The notes under the pieces were generated by a model. That model saw only the letters and a list, made by a program, of their open reading frames with translations. It did not search any database and was not told the origin of the DNA. From Bacillus velezensis (GTDB taxonomy: Bacteria > Bacillota > Bacilli > Bacillales > Bacillaceae), in the NCBI RefSeq assembly GCF_001461825.1, contig NZ_LLZC01000002.1:1-52944 (forward strand): a stretch of DNA of 52,944 nucleotides. The letters are read 5' to 3'. This document shows positions 52,040-52,944 of the stretch, piece by piece; the stretch's first letter is position 1, and every line of letters begins with the position of its first letter. The position numbers and the translations under genes are program-made.

Positions 52040-52070
52040 GGTGGCTAGGGTGGCAAAGAGGTGGCAAATA
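52040..52070 (+). promoter_or_regulatory. Right integrase arm-type binding repeats
   Basis: Three direct copies of GGTGGC (about 52040, 52049, 52060). The last two form GGGTGGCAAAGAGGTGGCAA, matching 287-306 with one change. Confidence 0.6.
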
Positions 52071-52108
52071 CGATTAGTCGCCTTCTTTTTAAATTGGTCT
52101 AAATCATT

Positions 52109-52136
52109 TTAACGTTTATCAAAACCTTGTTATAAC
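52109..52136 (+). promoter_or_regulatory. Promoter-like element in the phage right end
   Basis: TTAACG, 16 bp, TATAAC. The stretch TTTATCAAAACCTTG (52115-52129) is identical to 52412-52426 in the next promoter. It reads outward through attR. Confidence 0.55.
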
Positions 52137-52176
52137 AGTGATTATCCGACTAAACATTTCTAAGACTTTAACTGAA

Positions 52177-52233
52177 CACTTCCATGGTAAGGAAGAGGTC
52201 AGCGGTTCGAGCCCGCTTGGAAGCTTATCTAAA
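52177..52233 (+). repeat. attR core with 3' fragment of tRNA-Thr
   Basis: Exact copy of 164-220. Bases 52177-52225 are the 3' 49 nt of tRNA-Thr without its 5' half, thus a tRNA remnant and not a gene. Confidence 0.92.
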
Positions 52234-52247
52234 TACGTTGATCTGAA

Positions 52248-52281
52248 GCAGTTTCCGCGCGTTATGGAACTGTTATTTTTT
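52248..52281 (+). terminator. Terminator after attR
   Basis: CAGTTTCC and GGAACTG pair with one bulge, followed by ATTTTTT. Near copy of 235-271. It would stop transcripts leaving the phage. Confidence 0.65.
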
Positions 52282-52405
52282 GTTTAGTTCAGTAAATATC
52301 TGTTGCTGATTGTACCAGTTAAGGTATAGGTATTTAGCGCGTCTTCTGATGAAGCCTTTCTTCAAGGATGCAAAAGAGATTAACATAATTAATTGTTAAA
52401 CGGTA

Positions 52406-52433
52406 TTGACTTTTATCAAAACCTTGATATAAT
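52406..52433 (+). promoter_or_regulatory. Strong promoter ahead of tRNA-Gly-Arg-Pro
   Basis: TTGACT (52406-52411), 16-bp spacer, perfect TATAAT (52428-52433), 133 bases before tRNA-Gly. It can replace the rRNA promoter from which the prophage has separated these tRNAs. Confidence 0.75.
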
Positions 52434-52566
52434 TACTTTTGTCATAATGAACAGTATGCTTTAGATTAGTCTGCGGGTTATACCGTTTGGAGTTTTACTG
52501 AATAAATAACAATACAGTTTTTGGTTATCTGATGCTGTATTCTGGCTGTACATTACATTTTTACTT

Positions 52567-52641
52567 GCGGAAGTAGTTCAGTGGTAGAACATCACCTTGC
52601 CAAGGTGGGGGTCGCGGGTTCGAATCCCGTCTTCCGCTCCA
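52567..52641 (+). tRNA. tRNA-Gly (GCC)
   Basis: Acceptor GCGGAAG pairs with CTTCCGC. Anticodon loop TTGCCAA gives GCC. CCA is encoded. Confidence 0.96.
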
Positions 52642-52673
52642 TTTTATCCCAACGGGATATTGTGAAATTGATT

Positions 52674-52750
52674 GCGCCCGTAGCTCAATTGGATAGAGCG
52701 TTTGACTACGGATCAAAAGGTTAGGGGTTCGACTCCTCTCGGGCGCGCCA
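52674..52750 (+). tRNA. tRNA-Arg (ACG)
   Basis: Acceptor GCGCCCG pairs with CGGGCGC. Anticodon loop CTACGGA gives ACG. CCA is encoded. Confidence 0.96.
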
Positions 52751-52766
52751 TAATATATTTAAAAAT

Positions 52767-52843
52767 CGGGAAGTAGCTCAGCTTGGTAGAGCACATGGTT
52801 TGGGACCATGGGGTCGCAGGTTCGAATCCTGTCTTCCCGACCA
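52767..52843 (+). tRNA. tRNA-Pro (TGG)
   Basis: Acceptor CGGGAAG pairs with CTTCCCG. Anticodon loop TTTGGGA gives TGG. CCA is encoded. No tRNA-Ala follows within the window, unlike B. subtilis 168 trnI. Confidence 0.96.
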
Positions 52844-52903
52844 TTCTCAAACTATAAAGATAATATACTGGTTTTCTTTTTTTCTCTTTTTTTTAAAAAA
52901 TGC

Positions 52904-52933
52904 TTGATTTATAGAGAGGCACCGTGGTATATT
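52904..52933 (+). promoter_or_regulatory. Promoter of the next rRNA operon (probable)
   Basis: TTGATT (52904-52909), 18 bp, TATATT (52928-52933), after an AT-rich upstream stretch. Location after a tRNA cluster suggests the promoter region of the next rRNA operon, which continues past the window end. Confidence 0.6.
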
Positions 52934-52944
52934 ATTAAACGTCG

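Larger units (their letters stand above)
164..52233. mobile_element. PBSX/skin-like prophage integrated in tRNA-Thr
   Basis: The element is bounded by a 57-bp exact direct repeat. It carries integrase, lysogeny control, replication, packaging, head, contractile tail, lysis and cargo modules in usual phage order. No essential module is visibly broken, so it may be inducible. The tail genes follow the PBSX/skin order (xkdE to xkdX). Unlike PBSX and skin, it has an integrase, its own RecT and DnaB replication set and several cargo genes. Confidence 0.93.

Noticed and set aside
1..52944. Insertion sequences or transposases
   Set aside because: No transposase-like ORF or paired terminal repeats with target duplication were seen apart from the att sites.

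Overview
The window is a complete-looking prophage of about 52 kb in a Bacillus, most likely of the B. subtilis group. It starts with the last 16 bases of a 5S rRNA, followed by tRNA-Asn and tRNA-Thr. It ends with tRNA-Gly, tRNA-Arg and tRNA-Pro and an rRNA-type promoter. This matches the order of the B. subtilis trnI cluster (Asn, Thr, Gly, Arg, Pro) behind an rRNA operon. A 57-bp exact repeat (164-220 and 52177-52233) covers the 3' two thirds of tRNA-Thr. It marks attL and attR, so the phage is integrated in the tRNA-Thr gene and rebuilds that gene at its left end.

Layout. 0.3-3.3 kb, minus strand: integrase, ImmA-type protease, a lipoprotein and the Xre repressor. 3.3-5.4 kb: an operator-rich control region with Cro-like, excisionase-like and second Xre proteins and small early genes. 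5.4-14 kb: recombination and replication, with an SbcC/Rad50-like ATPase, RecT, an MBL-fold enzyme, a replication initiator, a G39P-like helicase loader, a DnaB helicase, RusA and many small ORFs. 14-22 kb: XtrA, an ArpU-type late regulator, three secreted proteins, a ParB-domain DNA methylase, a YfbU-family protein and several gene-free stretches. 22-46 kb: a PBSX/skin-type packaging, head and contractile-tail module (terminase, portal, capsid, sheath, tube, frameshifted chaperone, tape measure, baseplate, fibre). 46-48.8 kb: lysis genes (XepA-like, XhlA, XhlB, amidase). 48.8-52 kb: a right-end cargo block with a possible secreted peptide toxin and membrane partner, a Rap-Phr pair, and a divergent SOS-box-controlled locus encoding a LexA DNA-binding domain without its protease domain.

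The sequence supports several items that an ORF caller would miss. One is a BsrE-like type I toxin-antitoxin unit between tail tube and chaperone genes (33738-34127). Another is a promoter-to-terminator small RNA of about 100 nt on the minus strand (20900-21001). A -1 slippery heptamer joins the tail chaperone to a downstream frame. Three cargo genes share one layout: an inverted repeat whose left arm overlaps the gene's own -10 box and whose right arm lies at or just before the ribosome binding site. Read-through RNA could therefore fold and hide the site, while RNA from the gene's own promoter could not. At the right edge, a terminator followed by a strong promoter appears to insulate the phage and restart transcription of tRNA-Gly/Arg/Pro.

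How it works together: the repressor holds the 17-bp GTTTC-type operators. DNA damage signals probably act through ImmA and SOS boxes. Replication and recombination genes are then expressed, ArpU turns on the late operon, and a PBSX-like contractile-tailed particle is made and released by holin and endolysin. In the lysogen, the cargo genes probably act on competitors, quorum sensing and the SOS response.
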